Notes under the pieces: model-generated
What the model was told of the DNA's origin: nothing
Database searches by the model: none
The model's input: the letters and a program-made list of their open reading frames with translations, nothing else
Position numbers and translations under genes: made by a program
NCBI RefSeq assembly: GCF_017942085.1
Contig: NZ_JAGKSP010000010.1
Coordinates: 1-64,000 of the forward strand
Direction: 5' to 3'
DNA length: 64,000 nt
Origin: Paenibacillus lignilyticus
GTDB lineage: Bacteria > Bacillota > Bacilli > Paenibacillales > Paenibacillaceae
In this document: piece by piece, positions 16,349-25,463 of the stretch
Layout: the number at the start of each line of letters is the position of its first letter
Position numbering within the stretch: the first letter of the stretch is position 1

Positions 16349-17278
16349 ATGAAAGATGATCAGCCTTCCATCATCGGGCGAGTGCAGGCAAGCTACCGCA
16401 ATTCGCCGCGTGGCTTCATCTTTTTCAGTTTGTTACCCACAGTGGTCCTAATGCTTGTTTTTACCTACTACCCTTTCCTCCGCGGTATTGTGATGGCGTT
16501 TCAAAACTATCAGCTCTTCGATCTGACCAACGTTCATTTCATCGGCTTTGACAACTTCAAGCATATGTTTGAAGACGCTAAATTTAAACATGCCTCGATT
16601 AACAGCATCTATTGGGTGTTCATCTCCCTTATTTTACAATTTACGATCGGTTTAACCGTCGCGCTGCTATTGAACAAACGGTTCCGTGGACGGGGAATTT
16701 TTCAAGGGTTTGTTTTTTATCCATGGGCATTGTCCGGATTTCTGATTGGCCTAATTTGGAAATGGATGTTCAACTCACAGATTGGGGTCATCAACGACTT
16801 GCTGCTCCGAACCGGAATCATTCATGAGCGTATCGGCTTCTTGTCGGATCCGAATTGGGCGATGACTTCGGTCATTGTTGCGAATATATGGTATGGCATC
16901 GCCTTTTTTGCAATCATGCTGCTGGCCGCTCTGCAATCCGTGCCTTCAGAGCTCTACGAAGCGGGAAGTATGGACGGTGCTAATGGTGCGCGCAAGCTGA
17001 TAAACATTACAATGCCTTATATTATGCCGACTGTTATTACGACTACGCTGCTGCGCGCAATTTGGATTTTCAATGATCCATCGATTATTTATGGGCTGAC
17101 GAACGGTGGACCGGCCGGCTCCACGCATATTTTGTCCTCCCTGATGCTGGATAAAATCATGTACGGCGGCGATTATGGTGCAGCTTCCGCAATCGGCATC
17201 CTCATGATCGGCATTCTCATGCTCTATACGATCTTCTATCTAACCGTGACGAGATCTGAGAAAATGGGGGACTTTTAA
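16349..17278 (+). CDS. ABC sugar-type permease, MalF/UgpA-like
   Basis: A 309-residue inner-membrane permease with six predicted helices and the EAA loop ELYEAGSMDGANGARKLINITMPYI, which contacts the ATPase. AAGGTGG lies 8 nt before the ATG at 16349. It pairs with the next permease. No ATPase gene lies nearby, so a shared MsmK/MsmX-type ATPase must energise transport; this is usual in Firmicutes. Confidence 0.92.
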   Translation: MKDDQPSIIGRVQASYRNSPRGFIFFSLLPTVVLMLVFTYYPFLRGIVMAFQNYQLFDLTNVHFIGFDNFKHMFEDAKFKHASINSIYWVFISLILQFTIGLTVALLLNKRFRGRGIFQGFVFYPWALSGFLIGLIWKWMFNSQIGVINDLLLRTGIIHERIGFLSDPNWAMTSVIVANIWYGIAFFAIMLLAALQSVPSELYEAGSMDGANGARKLINITMPYIMPTVITTTLLRAIWIFNDPSIIYGLTNGGPAGSTHILSSLMLDKIMYGGDYGAASAIGILMIGILMLYTIFYLTVTRSEKMGDF

Positions 17279-17279
17279 T

Positions 17280-18107
17280 ATGAAGCGGCTCCTGTCGAAA
17301 GGGTTGAAGGTCGTCTTCTTGACGATCTATTTAATGGTGATGGTGTTTCCGCTCTATTGGATTGTGATCACATCCCTGAAGCCGCAGAAAGAAATCTTCT
17401 CCTTCCCGTTGAAATACTGGCCTGATCATTTGAGCTTTCAAAACTACATCAACATTATTAAAATTTCCAAGTTTCACATCTACATTGCCAACAGCATGCT
17501 GATTTCCCTAAGTGCAGCCGCGGTTGTTGTCTGCATTGCGATTCTGAGCGCATACGTGCTGGCCCGTTTCAAATTTCGCAGCCACAAACATATCATGCTG
17601 GGTTTCTTTCTGACACAGATGCTTCCCGGCTTCGTGGCGCTTGCCCCGCTGTACTTGTTAATGTCACGTTTGGATTTAATTAATACGCGATCTTCGCTCA
17701 TTTTGATGTATACCGTCGGCTTGATCCCCTTTTCTACCATATTGCTTAAAGGGTTTTTCGAACGGATTCCATCCAGTCTGGAAGAGGCTGCGATGATTGA
17801 CGGCTGCTCTCGATTATCGGCACTGATACGCGTCATTATGCCGGTCATGCTCAATGGGATTGCGGCAACCTTTATTTTTGCCTTTGTGCAGAACTGGAAC
17901 GAATTGTTTATGGCGGTCCTGTTTATCGATGACGAATCGTTGAAGACGCTGCCTGTGGCCATGAATTCATTCGTCATGAAGTTCGATGTGGATTGGGGCG
18001 CGATGTCGGCCGGGACCGTGCTGTCCGTCATGCCGACCATTGTTTTGTTCGCCGTTGCGCAGCGCTTTATCGTCGAAGGTTTGACGCAGGGGGCTGTTAA
18101 GGGATAA
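17280..18107 (+). CDS. ABC sugar-type permease, MalG/UgpE-like
   Basis: A 275-residue permease with six helices and the EAA loop SLEEAAMIDGCSRLSALIRVIMPVM. It starts one base after the previous stop, with GGGGGA overlapping that gene's end. It forms the heterodimeric channel with the preceding gene product. Confidence 0.92.
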   Translation: MKRLLSKGLKVVFLTIYLMVMVFPLYWIVITSLKPQKEIFSFPLKYWPDHLSFQNYINIIKISKFHIYIANSMLISLSAAAVVVCIAILSAYVLARFKFRSHKHIMLGFFLTQMLPGFVALAPLYLLMSRLDLINTRSSLILMYTVGLIPFSTILLKGFFERIPSSLEEAAMIDGCSRLSALIRVIMPVMLNGIAATFIFAFVQNWNELFMAVLFIDDESLKTLPVAMNSFVMKFDVDWGAMSAGTVLSVMPTIVLFAVAQRFIVEGLTQGAVKG

Positions 18108-18139
18108 CGATCCGAGTGATGGAAGGAGGCGTGTAACGG

Positions 18140-19315
18140 ATGTCCGAGAAGAAAGACCGGGAATGGCAATACACCTTGACGGCACATGATGCCGTCGATG
18201 AACGACATCACGGATCGATCAATATGCCGATCTATCAAACAAGTCTATTCGCCTTTGAGTCGTACGAAAAATTTCAAGAGGCTGCGAAGCATTCACAGAC
18301 CCATCATGTTTACTCACGAGGGAATAACCCGACCGTGCGGTATTTAGAGGACAAATTAGCCGAACTGGAACATGCGGAAATGGCAAAGTGCTTCGCATCG
18401 GGGATGGCTGCGATTTCGGCCGCGATCCTCTCGGCGGTAAAGACCGGCGACCACATCGTTTGCGTGGATCAGGCATACGGACCGACACGAGCTTTCGTGA
18501 CGCAGTACTTGATGCGCTTCGGCATTGAATCTACGCTGGTGGACGGAAGCTCGCCGGATAACATTCGTGCAGCGCTTCGCCCGGAAACGAAGCTGATCTA
18601 TTTGGAAAGCCCAACCTCGATGCTGTTCCAGCTGCAGGACCTTACGGCCTGCGCGGAGCTGGCCCGCAGCCACGGCATCGTAACGATTATGGATAATTCC
18701 TGGGCTACCCCTGTTTTCCAGAATCCATTGGAGTTTGGTATCGACCTTGTCGTGCACTCCGTTACAAAGTACATATCCGGGCAAAGCGACAGCGTTGCCG
18801 GTGTTGTGCTCGGATCGGCGCGGCTTGTCAGTCGGATTGCGGAGGATGAATATATGCTGCTTGGCGGCATCATGACGGCGCATACGGCTGCCCTGATCAC
18901 CCGCTGCTTGCGTACGCTGCCGCTTCGGATGGAGCGGCATGAGCGCAGCGCATTGAAGGTTGCGGCTCATTTGGCGAGTCAGCCTTACGTGCTGCGAGTC
19001 AATCATCCCGCGCTGCCTGCCTATCCGCAATATGAGCTGGGAATGAAGCAAATGAATGGCACGAGCGGATTGTTCTCGTTCGAATCTGCCGAGTCGCCGG
19101 AGAAGATGCGGCAATGGGCGGGACAGCTGAAGCTGTTCAAAATCGGAGTCAGCTGGGGCGGCTTCGAATCGCTTGTCACCGTCAATCCGGCCTTCGCCGG
19201 TTGTGCGGCAGAGGCTCGCAGCCTGATCCGTTTGCATATCGGATTGGAGAGCGCCGACGATTTGATCCGCGACTTGGATCAGACCTGGGCGCAGGTTTGC
19301 GATTTACAGCTATAG
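18140..19315 (+). CDS. Cys/Met-metabolism PLP-dependent enzyme (cystathionine lyase/synthase family)
   Basis: A 391-residue member of the trans-sulfuration fold: YSRGNNPTVRYLEDKLAELE at the N-terminus, and PLP lysine K210 in HSVTKYISGQSD. Family members are cystathionine gamma-synthases, beta- or gamma-lyases, or methionine gamma-lyases; the sequence alone does not decide. AGGAGG lies upstream with good spacing. The gene sits between an ABC importer and a FadR-type regulator, 32 bp after the permease, which suggests it processes the imported compound, perhaps a sulfur- or amino-acid-linked solute. Confidence 0.85.
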   Translation: MSEKKDREWQYTLTAHDAVDERHHGSINMPIYQTSLFAFESYEKFQEAAKHSQTHHVYSRGNNPTVRYLEDKLAELEHAEMAKCFASGMAAISAAILSAVKTGDHIVCVDQAYGPTRAFVTQYLMRFGIESTLVDGSSPDNIRAALRPETKLIYLESPTSMLFQLQDLTACAELARSHGIVTIMDNSWATPVFQNPLEFGIDLVVHSVTKYISGQSDSVAGVVLGSARLVSRIAEDEYMLLGGIMTAHTAALITRCLRTLPLRMERHERSALKVAAHLASQPYVLRVNHPALPAYPQYELGMKQMNGTSGLFSFESAESPEKMRQWAGQLKLFKIGVSWGGFESLVTVNPAFAGCAAEARSLIRLHIGLESADDLIRDLDQTWAQVCDLQL

Positions 19316-19360
19316 CAGCATTAACGGGATAGGATTCGTATATGCGAGGAGGGATTCGAT

Positions 19361-20038
19361 GTGGCTAAGATCCAACGGCAATTGATGCCTGAGCTGGTTT
19401 CGCAGGAGATTCAAAATTATATTGAAGAGAAAGGGCTTCAAGAAGGAGATAAGCTTCCCTCGGCCGAGGCTATGGCGCAGATGTTCGGCGTCGGCCGCTC
19501 TTCACTCCGCGAAGCGCTGCGCTATCTGGAAGCGCTTGATGTCCTCACCGTCGCCAACGGAAAGGGGATCTATGTTCGCGATGTGGGCACTTATCGTTTT
19601 GCAGGTAAAATCAAAATCGAAAATGAGAAGCGATTTCTGCTTTCGATATTAGATGTGCGTCGGGCTCTGGAAGGCAAAGCGGTGGAATTGGCAGCTAAAC
19701 GAATTACGCAGGCTCAAATTGATGAGCTGACGGCCTGTTTGAATGAATACAGCCGGCTGAAGGAATTGGGGAAACCGACCTCGCAAATCGACTTGGCGTT
19801 CCACCGGGGCGTTATGAGTGCGGCGTCCAATCCGATATTGGCCAGCGTGCTGGAGTCCATATCTGCCCTGTACGAGAAGTTCTTCAATGAACCGCTGGGC
19901 GAGCAAAAGTTGTTCGACGAAACATACGAGTTCCATCACACCATGTTCGCTGCGATCGCGGTTCATGACCCGGAGCAGGCGCTGGTTGAATTCAACAAGC
20001 TTATGGATTGCATCGAGAATATTATTAAAGCTTATTGA
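19361..20038 (+). CDS. FadR/GntR-family transcriptional regulator
   Basis: A 225-residue regulator. The GntR winged helix (about 5-70, EGDKLPSAEAMAQMFGVGRSSLREALRYLEALDVL) is followed by an FCD ligand-binding domain with conserved His and Asp residues (IDLAFHRGVMSAASN, YEFHHTMFAAI). FCD domains often bind organic acids or sugar acids. The start is GTG, with AGGAGG upstream. As the last gene of the importer operon it probably controls that operon. Confidence 0.88.
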   Translation: MAKIQRQLMPELVSQEIQNYIEEKGLQEGDKLPSAEAMAQMFGVGRSSLREALRYLEALDVLTVANGKGIYVRDVGTYRFAGKIKIENEKRFLLSILDVRRALEGKAVELAAKRITQAQIDELTACLNEYSRLKELGKPTSQIDLAFHRGVMSAASNPILASVLESISALYEKFFNEPLGEQKLFDETYEFHHTMFAAIAVHDPEQALVEFNKLMDCIENIIKAY

Positions 20039-20117
20039 TGTGAAAGCGATGAGTGGGAAAGCTCAAATCAAAGGTGATGTGGAACAGAAGTAAAGTCATG
20101 ATTAGGGGGCGAAGCAG

Positions 20118-20492
20118 ATGGCAGCTACTCCAAGCATTCTAGAGTGGACCTTGGTATCGGAGTGTCCGATACCGCAGGATGTCCATGCACTGCTTGTGAC
20201 GGGAGAAATAGCGGTTACGGCTTACAAAACCTTCCGCGACACCGCTATTTTCACCAACAAAAGGTTGATTGTCAGAGATGTGCAGGGTCTCACAGGCAAG
20301 AAGATCGAAATCTACTCGCTCCCTTATTCCTCGATTAATATGTGGTCCACGGAGAACGCCGGCGGGTTCCTCGACATCAATGCGGAAGTGGAGCTGTGGA
20401 CACGGGCGGGCCATATCAAAGTGAAGCTGCAAAAGGGCGTAGATATTCGCAAGTTTGATATGTTAATCGCGAACGCGCTGTTGAAAGACTAA
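20118..20492 (+). CDS. Bacterial PH-domain protein
   Basis: A 124-residue protein made of one bacterial PH-like domain (TAYKTFRDTAIFTNKRLIVRDVQGLTGKKIEIYSLPYSSI), of the kind in Bacillus YvbH and related proteins. No membrane segment is seen. GGGGG precedes the ATG. The role is unknown; bacterial PH domains form oligomers or bind partners rather than lipids in the few studied cases. It is set off from its neighbours and may be monocistronic. Confidence 0.75.
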   Translation: MAATPSILEWTLVSECPIPQDVHALLVTGEIAVTAYKTFRDTAIFTNKRLIVRDVQGLTGKKIEIYSLPYSSINMWSTENAGGFLDINAEVELWTRAGHIKVKLQKGVDIRKFDMLIANALLKD

Positions 20493-20696
20493 ACGTATCG
20501 CATTTGGCTGTGACAGGAGGGAGTGCCGGATCGGGTGCTCTCTTTGTTATGTTTCGCAAGCTGCCCGTGATTATTGAATTCGTAGCGATGCGAAAAAAGG
20601 GATTGGTTGGGGTTGCCCGAAATAAGTTCATAGATCCATACATCGATGCCATATATTCTACTTATAGCCATAAACCAAGTCCTGGGGGGTAATGGA

Positions 20697-21800
20697 ATGG
20701 GGATGCTGATTATTGCTGTGCTGATGGGTGCGTGTGCTGCGGGGTTGATTTTGTTCCGCAGAAATACGATTCCCGTCGATCTTCCTAATAATCCCCCCTT
20801 GCAGCAGCGGAAGCTGTCCGTCATTATCCCGGCAAGGAATGAAGAGGGCAATTTGCCGCATCTGCTGCGTTCGCTTCGAGCCCAGACTTTAGAAAAAATC
20901 GAAATCATCGTCGTGGACGATCATTCCGAGGATCAGACGAAAGCGATTGCCGAGAGTTACGGAGTCAAAGTCATTGCGAGCCCCGAGCTGCCCTTGGGAT
21001 GGACAGGTAAGAACTGGGCCGTCTGGAACGGTTACTTGCAGAGCACCGGCGAGTTGATCGCCTTCCTGGATGCCGATGTCCGGCTCGCACCGGGTGCGCT
21101 TCAAGCGCTCATTGCGGCGCGAGAGCAGGTTGGCGGGACGATCTCGGTCGTACCGTATCACCAGGCGGAGAAGCTCTATGAGAAATTAGCGATGATTCCG
21201 AACCTCTTGGGCTTGTTTGCTTTTACATCACCTATGGAACGGACGAATGCGACAAAAGGGTTATACGGGTCCTGTATCCTCACGACCAGAACGCATTATG
21301 ACAAGGTGCAAGGACATGAGGCAGTAAAAGGTGAGCTGCTGGATGACTTGAATCTGGGCGCTAAGTTTATGGAAGCGGGCATTCCCGTCATGAACTACAT
21401 CGGATACGATAAGGTATCCTTCCGCATGTATCCCGGCGGCATACGCAGCGAGATCGAAGGCTTCAGCAAAGGGGCTGTGCTCAGTACAAGCAAGCTCAGT
21501 TTGCGTACTACGCTGCTCGTGGCGGTGTGGTTGATTGGATTGATTTTGGTGGAGGCGACCCCGTTCTTTCTTGGCACCTCGTGGGGAATCCCGCTTGCGC
21601 TGGGGTACGTTCTTTATACCGTGCAAATTTATTATTTTATCCACTATACAGGCCGATTCGGCAAGTGGCTGCCGGCCGTTCATTTCTTGAGCACGGTATT
21701 TTTTCTGATGATCATGCTGTATTCCGTTTATCAGGTTGTTTTCTTTGGACGAGTGGCTTGGAAAGGTCGCAGCATTGATGTCGGAGCTCGGAGAAAATGA
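20697..21800 (+). CDS. Membrane glycosyltransferase family 2 protein
   Basis: A 367-residue GT-A glycosyltransferase with an N-terminal membrane helix, a catalytic domain (KLSVIIPARNEEGNLPHLL, VVDDHSED, FLDADVRLAPG) and about three C-terminal helices. It resembles the CrtQ-like group that glycosylates carotenoid acids or lipids. The start ATG at 20697 follows a GGGGGG tract. Its stop codon overlaps the next start as ATGA, coupling it to a PlsY-like acyltransferase, so a glycolipid product is plausible but unproven. Confidence 0.85.
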   Translation: MGMLIIAVLMGACAAGLILFRRNTIPVDLPNNPPLQQRKLSVIIPARNEEGNLPHLLRSLRAQTLEKIEIIVVDDHSEDQTKAIAESYGVKVIASPELPLGWTGKNWAVWNGYLQSTGELIAFLDADVRLAPGALQALIAAREQVGGTISVVPYHQAEKLYEKLAMIPNLLGLFAFTSPMERTNATKGLYGSCILTTRTHYDKVQGHEAVKGELLDDLNLGAKFMEAGIPVMNYIGYDKVSFRMYPGGIRSEIEGFSKGAVLSTSKLSLRTTLLVAVWLIGLILVEATPFFLGTSWGIPLALGYVLYTVQIYYFIHYTGRFGKWLPAVHFLSTVFFLMIMLYSVYQVVFFGRVAWKGRSIDVGARRK

Positions 21801-22405
21801 TGATCATTCTATGGACGGCCCTATCTTACCTATCCGGATCGCTGATGTTCTCTTATTGGCTTGGCTTGATGGCAAAGCATAATTTAAAAGAGCATGGCGA
21901 TGGCAACCCCGGAGCGCTGAATCTGTGGAGAGCGGCTGGTTATACGTACGGTTTGACGGGAATCGCGCTTGATTTTCTGAAAGGGTACATCCCGTTATTC
22001 TGGCTTGTACAGACTAACGCGGTGACAGGCGCGGGGATCATTCTTCCGGCTGTCGCGGCGATTCTCGGCCACATCTTCTCGCCTTTCTTGCGCTTGCGGG
22101 GAGGCAAGGCGATTGCCGTTTCATTCGGCGTCTGGAGCGGGCTGACGGGCTTCGCGGCGTCGCTTGCTTATGCCATTATTCTGGCAGTGCTGCTATTGTC
22201 CGGCCGACTGCTAAGCAGAGGAAAGCCGTCCACCTCGGAAGCGGATGCCTTTCAGGTCGTGCTTGGCATGCTGTTGCTGGTAATCTTCCTTTTCATTGCG
22301 AGGTATTCCGGCGCAGTCCTTCTGCTCGGCATGATCAATTTTCTCTTGTTGGTGTATTCCCATCGAAGAGAGCTGCGCGTTGTCGTTCTCAAACGATCGG
22401 ACTGA
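21797..22405 (+). CDS. PlsY-like glycerol-3-phosphate acyltransferase paralogue
   Basis: A 202-residue integral membrane protein with the PlsY landmarks: SGSLMFSYWLG near the N-terminus, HGDGNPGALNLWRAAG, DFLKG and GHIFSPFLRLRGGKAIAVSFG. PlsY transfers an acyl group from acyl-phosphate to glycerol-3-phosphate. The motifs deviate from the usual GSGNxGATNxxR, so this may be a paralogue with another acceptor. It overlaps the preceding glycosyltransferase by 4 nt. Confidence 0.8.
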   Translation: MMIILWTALSYLSGSLMFSYWLGLMAKHNLKEHGDGNPGALNLWRAAGYTYGLTGIALDFLKGYIPLFWLVQTNAVTGAGIILPAVAAILGHIFSPFLRLRGGKAIAVSFGVWSGLTGFAASLAYAIILAVLLLSGRLLSRGKPSTSEADAFQVVLGMLLLVIFLFIARYSGAVLLLGMINFLLLVYSHRRELRVVVLKRSD

Positions 22406-22513
22406 TTGCCCGGCTGCGCATCGCCTTTCATTTCCTGTTTCTGGTTTAGGAATAAGTCCGATTTCGTGGTATAATGAAATATTGGATGAAACAGAAACGT
22501 GAGGTTACCTTAT

Positions 22514-22741
22514 ATGCAGGGGTTTAACGACTGGAATTTAAAAGTGAAGGAAACGTTCAATGCAACGAGCAACGAAGTTGTATTAACGGTTACGGAAGCC
22601 GGCAGTTTGCTGGGCCTCTCCAAGGATCATATGAAGGTTTACGTAGAGAAACATAAACTAACCAAGGTTCCGATCATGCGGAGCGTTCATCGCTACTTGC
22701 TCCTCAAGAGCGAAATCGATGAAATAGTCGCGCAGAAATAA
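22514..22741 (+). CDS. Small MerR/excisionase-like helix-turn-helix protein
   Basis: A 75-residue protein. The segment VLTVTEAGSLLGLSKDHMKVYVEKHKLTKVPIMRSVHRYLLLKSEIDEIV has the layout of an excisionase-type winged helix (helix-turn-helix then the wing strand and a last helix). GAGGTT lies 7 nt before the ATG at 22514; a GTG at 22499 is the alternative. A TATAAT lies at 22470-22475. The target is unknown. Confidence 0.65.
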   Translation: MQGFNDWNLKVKETFNATSNEVVLTVTEAGSLLGLSKDHMKVYVEKHKLTKVPIMRSVHRYLLLKSEIDEIVAQK

Positions 22742-22806
22742 GATTGAACCGGTCACTATATAGGCTCCATGAAAAGGTTTCTTTCGCTAATTAAGCGATA
22801 GTGTGG

Positions 22807-22812
22807 TATAGT
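22807..22812 (+). promoter_or_regulatory. Putative -10 box upstream of the ydjO leader
   Basis: TATAGT at 22807-22812, about 30 bp before the hairpin in the leader. No clear -35 box. If used, the transcript would start near 22819 and carry a leader of about 105 nt. Confidence 0.4.
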
Positions 22813-22842
22813 TTGATTCACGTATTGGATATGAGACTTAAT

Positions 22843-22895
22843 GTCACATACTGAAAAGGTGCGATGTTGCCTGCTTCGGTATGTGACTTTTTTTA
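22843..22895 (+). promoter_or_regulatory. Leader hairpin with T tract (possible attenuator) before ydjO
   Basis: GTCACATAC (22843-22851) pairs perfectly with GTATGTGAC (22879-22887) and is followed by eight T residues. The 27-nt loop has an AGG/CCT inner pairing. It sits between a likely promoter and the start codon, so it looks like a terminator-attenuator or a temperature-sensitive leader. Confidence 0.6.
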
Positions 22896-22924
22896 TGAAG
22901 GCTAACGAAGGGGATGACTTGCTC

Positions 22925-23161
22925 ATGTATTTTTCACGGAAAAGACCCATTGAGGATTTGCCGAATGAACTGACAGCCATTTGGTCATGTACGAAGGAAG
23001 GCTGCAATGGTTGGATGAGGAACAGCTACTCGTTTGAGGAAGTTCCGACATGCGCGCAATGTAAGTCTCCGATGATTAACAGTATGAAAGATCTCCCCAT
23101 TCTACATAACTCCAGCTCCGAGCTGAAGACAGCATTGAAGAATGTAACGCCCAAGCCGTAA
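22925..23161 (+). CDS. ydjO: YdjO-like cold-inducible protein
   Basis: A 78-residue protein starting MYFSRKRPIEDLPNELTAIWSCTKEGCNGWMRNSYSFEE. Two cysteine pairs (CTKEGC and CAQCKS) form a small zinc ribbon. This matches the YdjO family, named for a cold-induced Bacillus subtilis protein of unknown action. GAAGGGG lies about 10 nt before the ATG at 22925. The leader carries a terminator-like hairpin. A second terminator lies downstream at 23227. Confidence 0.8.
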   Translation: MYFSRKRPIEDLPNELTAIWSCTKEGCNGWMRNSYSFEEVPTCAQCKSPMINSMKDLPILHNSSSELKTALKNVTPKP

Positions 23162-23226
23162 TGATGGGAGCCGGACGAGAAATACCGGCAAATGCAATTA
23201 TCGAAGACGAACTAGCTCGAACTTAA

Positions 23227-23257
23227 ATCCACAACCTAAGGGGTTGTGGATTTTTCT
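23227..23257 (+). terminator. Terminator after ydjO
   Basis: ATCCACAACC pairs with GGTTGTGGAT and is followed by TTTTT. It lies about 65 bp past the ydjO stop. Confidence 0.85.
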
Positions 23258-23360
23258 TTGCCCGGTTTCCATTTCCCTATATACAAAAATACGTATATAT
23301 ATTATGTTTTATATATACATTATGATTTTCATATACATATCAAGGAGAGGATGTTCCAAC

Positions 23361-25364
23361 ATGAATCCGATTCGTCCAGCCGCAGTACCTTTGGTTACGG
23401 TAGATCCTTATTTCAGCGTATGGTCAACAACTGACCGTTTAACCGATGATTTCACCCGCCATTGGACGGGGCAACGACATGCGATGACAGGGCTTATTCG
23501 AGTTGACGGGGTGCCCTACCGCTTCGCAGGCCGCGTAGAGCCGAGAGCCGAGCGTTATTATACGGAGCCGCCGGCACTTACGCAAACCGGCCTTAAAGTG
23601 ACGCCGCTCAGCACGATCTATACCTTCGAGGCAGCCGGCATCGCATTGACGGTTCGCTTCACGACGCCGCTGCTGCTGACGGATTTGGATGTGCTGTCGA
23701 GACCGGCATCCTATGCGGCGTTCGAGGTGAAATCCCTTGATGGACGCGGGCACGATGTGAGCGTGTACTTTGATGTTACGGGCGAATGGTGCGTGGATCA
23801 GACTTCGCAAGCCGTCGTTTCGGAGCTTACCGATAACAATGAATTGCTTGTGATGAAGATCAGTCATGAGAAGCAAGACTATATGAATCGTTCCGGTGAC
23901 GATCATCGCATCGATTGGGGTCACTTCTATTTAACCGCTCGGAAGTCGGAGCACACGCATGCTTATCTGCATTCGGCGAATTTGCGCAAGCTCTTCGTTC
24001 GCAACGAGAAATTAACGAGTGAACCGGCTGCTTCACCCCAAGTGGTTGCGGAAGGAAATCCGGTCATGGCACTTGTTTATGATCTGGGTGAGGTTGGCGC
24101 GTCGCCGGTATCCGAGCTGGCCGTATTGGCTTATGACGATGTGTACGCCGTTACTTATTTCGGGGATCAGCTGCAGGCGTACTGGAAGAGAAACGGCCTA
24201 AGCACCGACGCTATGATTGCGGCCGCCTTTGCTGAATACGACGAGTTAATCGAGCGCTGCGCTGCATTCGATCAGGAAATTGTGGCCGACGGAGTCCAGT
24301 CGGGCGGATCGAAATACGCGGATCTTCTGGCGCTTTCTTACCGTCAGGCGATTGCGGCGCACAAGCTGGTAACCGATACGGACGGAGAGCTGCTGTTCCT
24401 GTCCAAAGAGTGCTACAGCAACGGCTGCATGGCGACCGTAGACGTGAGCTACCCTTCCGTTCCGTTGTTCCTGCTCTACAGCCCGGCACTGGTTGAGGCG
24501 ATGATTCGTCCAATCATGAAATACACCCGAAGCGATGCGTGGCCGTTCGAATTCGCGCCGCATGATATTGGACAGTATCCGATCGGCAACGGCCAGGTGT
24601 ACAGCGAGAACGCCAGAGAAGGACAAATGCCCGTTGAGGAATGCGGCAACATGCTGGTCATGGCTGCAGCGGTTTGTTTGGCCGGCGGTAACCAAGATTA
24701 TATCTTCAGCCAAATGGACGTTTTCACGGAATGGGCAGAGTACTTGCTGGAGCATGGTTTAGATCCGGAGAATCAGCTGTGCACGGATGATTTTGCCGGC
24801 CATCTGGCCCGTAATGCGAACCTGTCGGTAAAAGCGATCATGGGCGTCGCGAGCTTCTCGATTCTGAAGAAGCTGCAGAACAAAGCCGATGAGGCAGCTC
24901 GCTACCGCAATGCAGCCAAGGAAATGGCGGATCAATGGGGAGCGCTCGCGGATGACGGCGATCACACGAAGCTTGCTTTCGGGCAAGAGGGCAGCTGGAG
25001 CTTGAAATACAATTTGATCTGGGATCAATTGTTCGGCACGGAGCTGTTTGATAAAGCGATGATTCAGAAAGAAGTTGCGTGGTATTCGAAACAAAGCAAC
25101 AAGTACGGTACGCCGCTGGACAGCCGGGCAACTTATACGAAATCGGATTGGCTTGTATGGTCAGCGGCATTGGCTGACGAACAAGCGACTTTCACCGCGT
25201 TGGTCGAACCGATCTGGCAAATGCTGAACGACACGGCGGACCGCGTGATGTTCTCCGACTGGACGGACACGTTGACGGCAAGAGCGCTTAACTTCCAGCA
25301 TCGCAGCGTAGTGGGCGGCATCTTCATGCGGGTGCTGAAGGACAAAGGGATCATGAAGGCTTAA
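23361..25364 (+). CDS. GtaA-type glutaminase-domain protein (DUF4965/DUF1793)
   Basis: A 667-residue protein. The start MNPIRPAAVPLVTVDPYFSVWSTTDRLTDDFTRHWTG and the later DIGQYPIGNGQVY and MPVEECGNMLVMAAA segments are typical of the bacterial relatives of fungal glutaminase A, with an N-terminal beta domain and a C-terminal six-hairpin barrel. No signal peptide is seen from this start, so it is probably intracellular. GGAGAGG lies upstream. Family members are annotated as glutaminases, but several act like glycosidases by fold, so the substrate is uncertain. Monocistronic. Confidence 0.85.
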   Translation: MNPIRPAAVPLVTVDPYFSVWSTTDRLTDDFTRHWTGQRHAMTGLIRVDGVPYRFAGRVEPRAERYYTEPPALTQTGLKVTPLSTIYTFEAAGIALTVRFTTPLLLTDLDVLSRPASYAAFEVKSLDGRGHDVSVYFDVTGEWCVDQTSQAVVSELTDNNELLVMKISHEKQDYMNRSGDDHRIDWGHFYLTARKSEHTHAYLHSANLRKLFVRNEKLTSEPAASPQVVAEGNPVMALVYDLGEVGASPVSELAVLAYDDVYAVTYFGDQLQAYWKRNGLSTDAMIAAAFAEYDELIERCAAFDQEIVADGVQSGGSKYADLLALSYRQAIAAHKLVTDTDGELLFLSKECYSNGCMATVDVSYPSVPLFLLYSPALVEAMIRPIMKYTRSDAWPFEFAPHDIGQYPIGNGQVYSENAREGQMPVEECGNMLVMAAAVCLAGGNQDYIFSQMDVFTEWAEYLLEHGLDPENQLCTDDFAGHLARNANLSVKAIMGVASFSILKKLQNKADEAARYRNAAKEMADQWGALADDGDHTKLAFGQEGSWSLKYNLIWDQLFGTELFDKAMIQKEVAWYSKQSNKYGTPLDSRATYTKSDWLVWSAALADEQATFTALVEPIWQMLNDTADRVMFSDWTDTLTARALNFQHRSVVGGIFMRVLKDKGIMKA

Positions 25365-25390
25365 GTTGCGGATATAAGGGAATATTGGTT

Positions 25391-25422
25391 GAGGGAGCCC
25401 GGGTGGCTCCCTCTCTCTATTT
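25391..25422 (+). terminator. Terminator of the glutaminase-domain gene
   Basis: GAGGGAGCC (25391-25399) pairs with GGCTCCCTC (25405-25413), followed by a pyrimidine-rich TCTCTATTTATT. Confidence 0.7.
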
Positions 25423-25463
25423 ATTCAACGACAATCAGCCAACATAGGGGTGAAACCATAACG

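Noticed and set aside
20504..20692. Short plus-strand frame between the PH-domain and GT2 genes
   Set aside because: No ribosome site, overlaps the GT2 ribosome-binding region, and no family resemblance.
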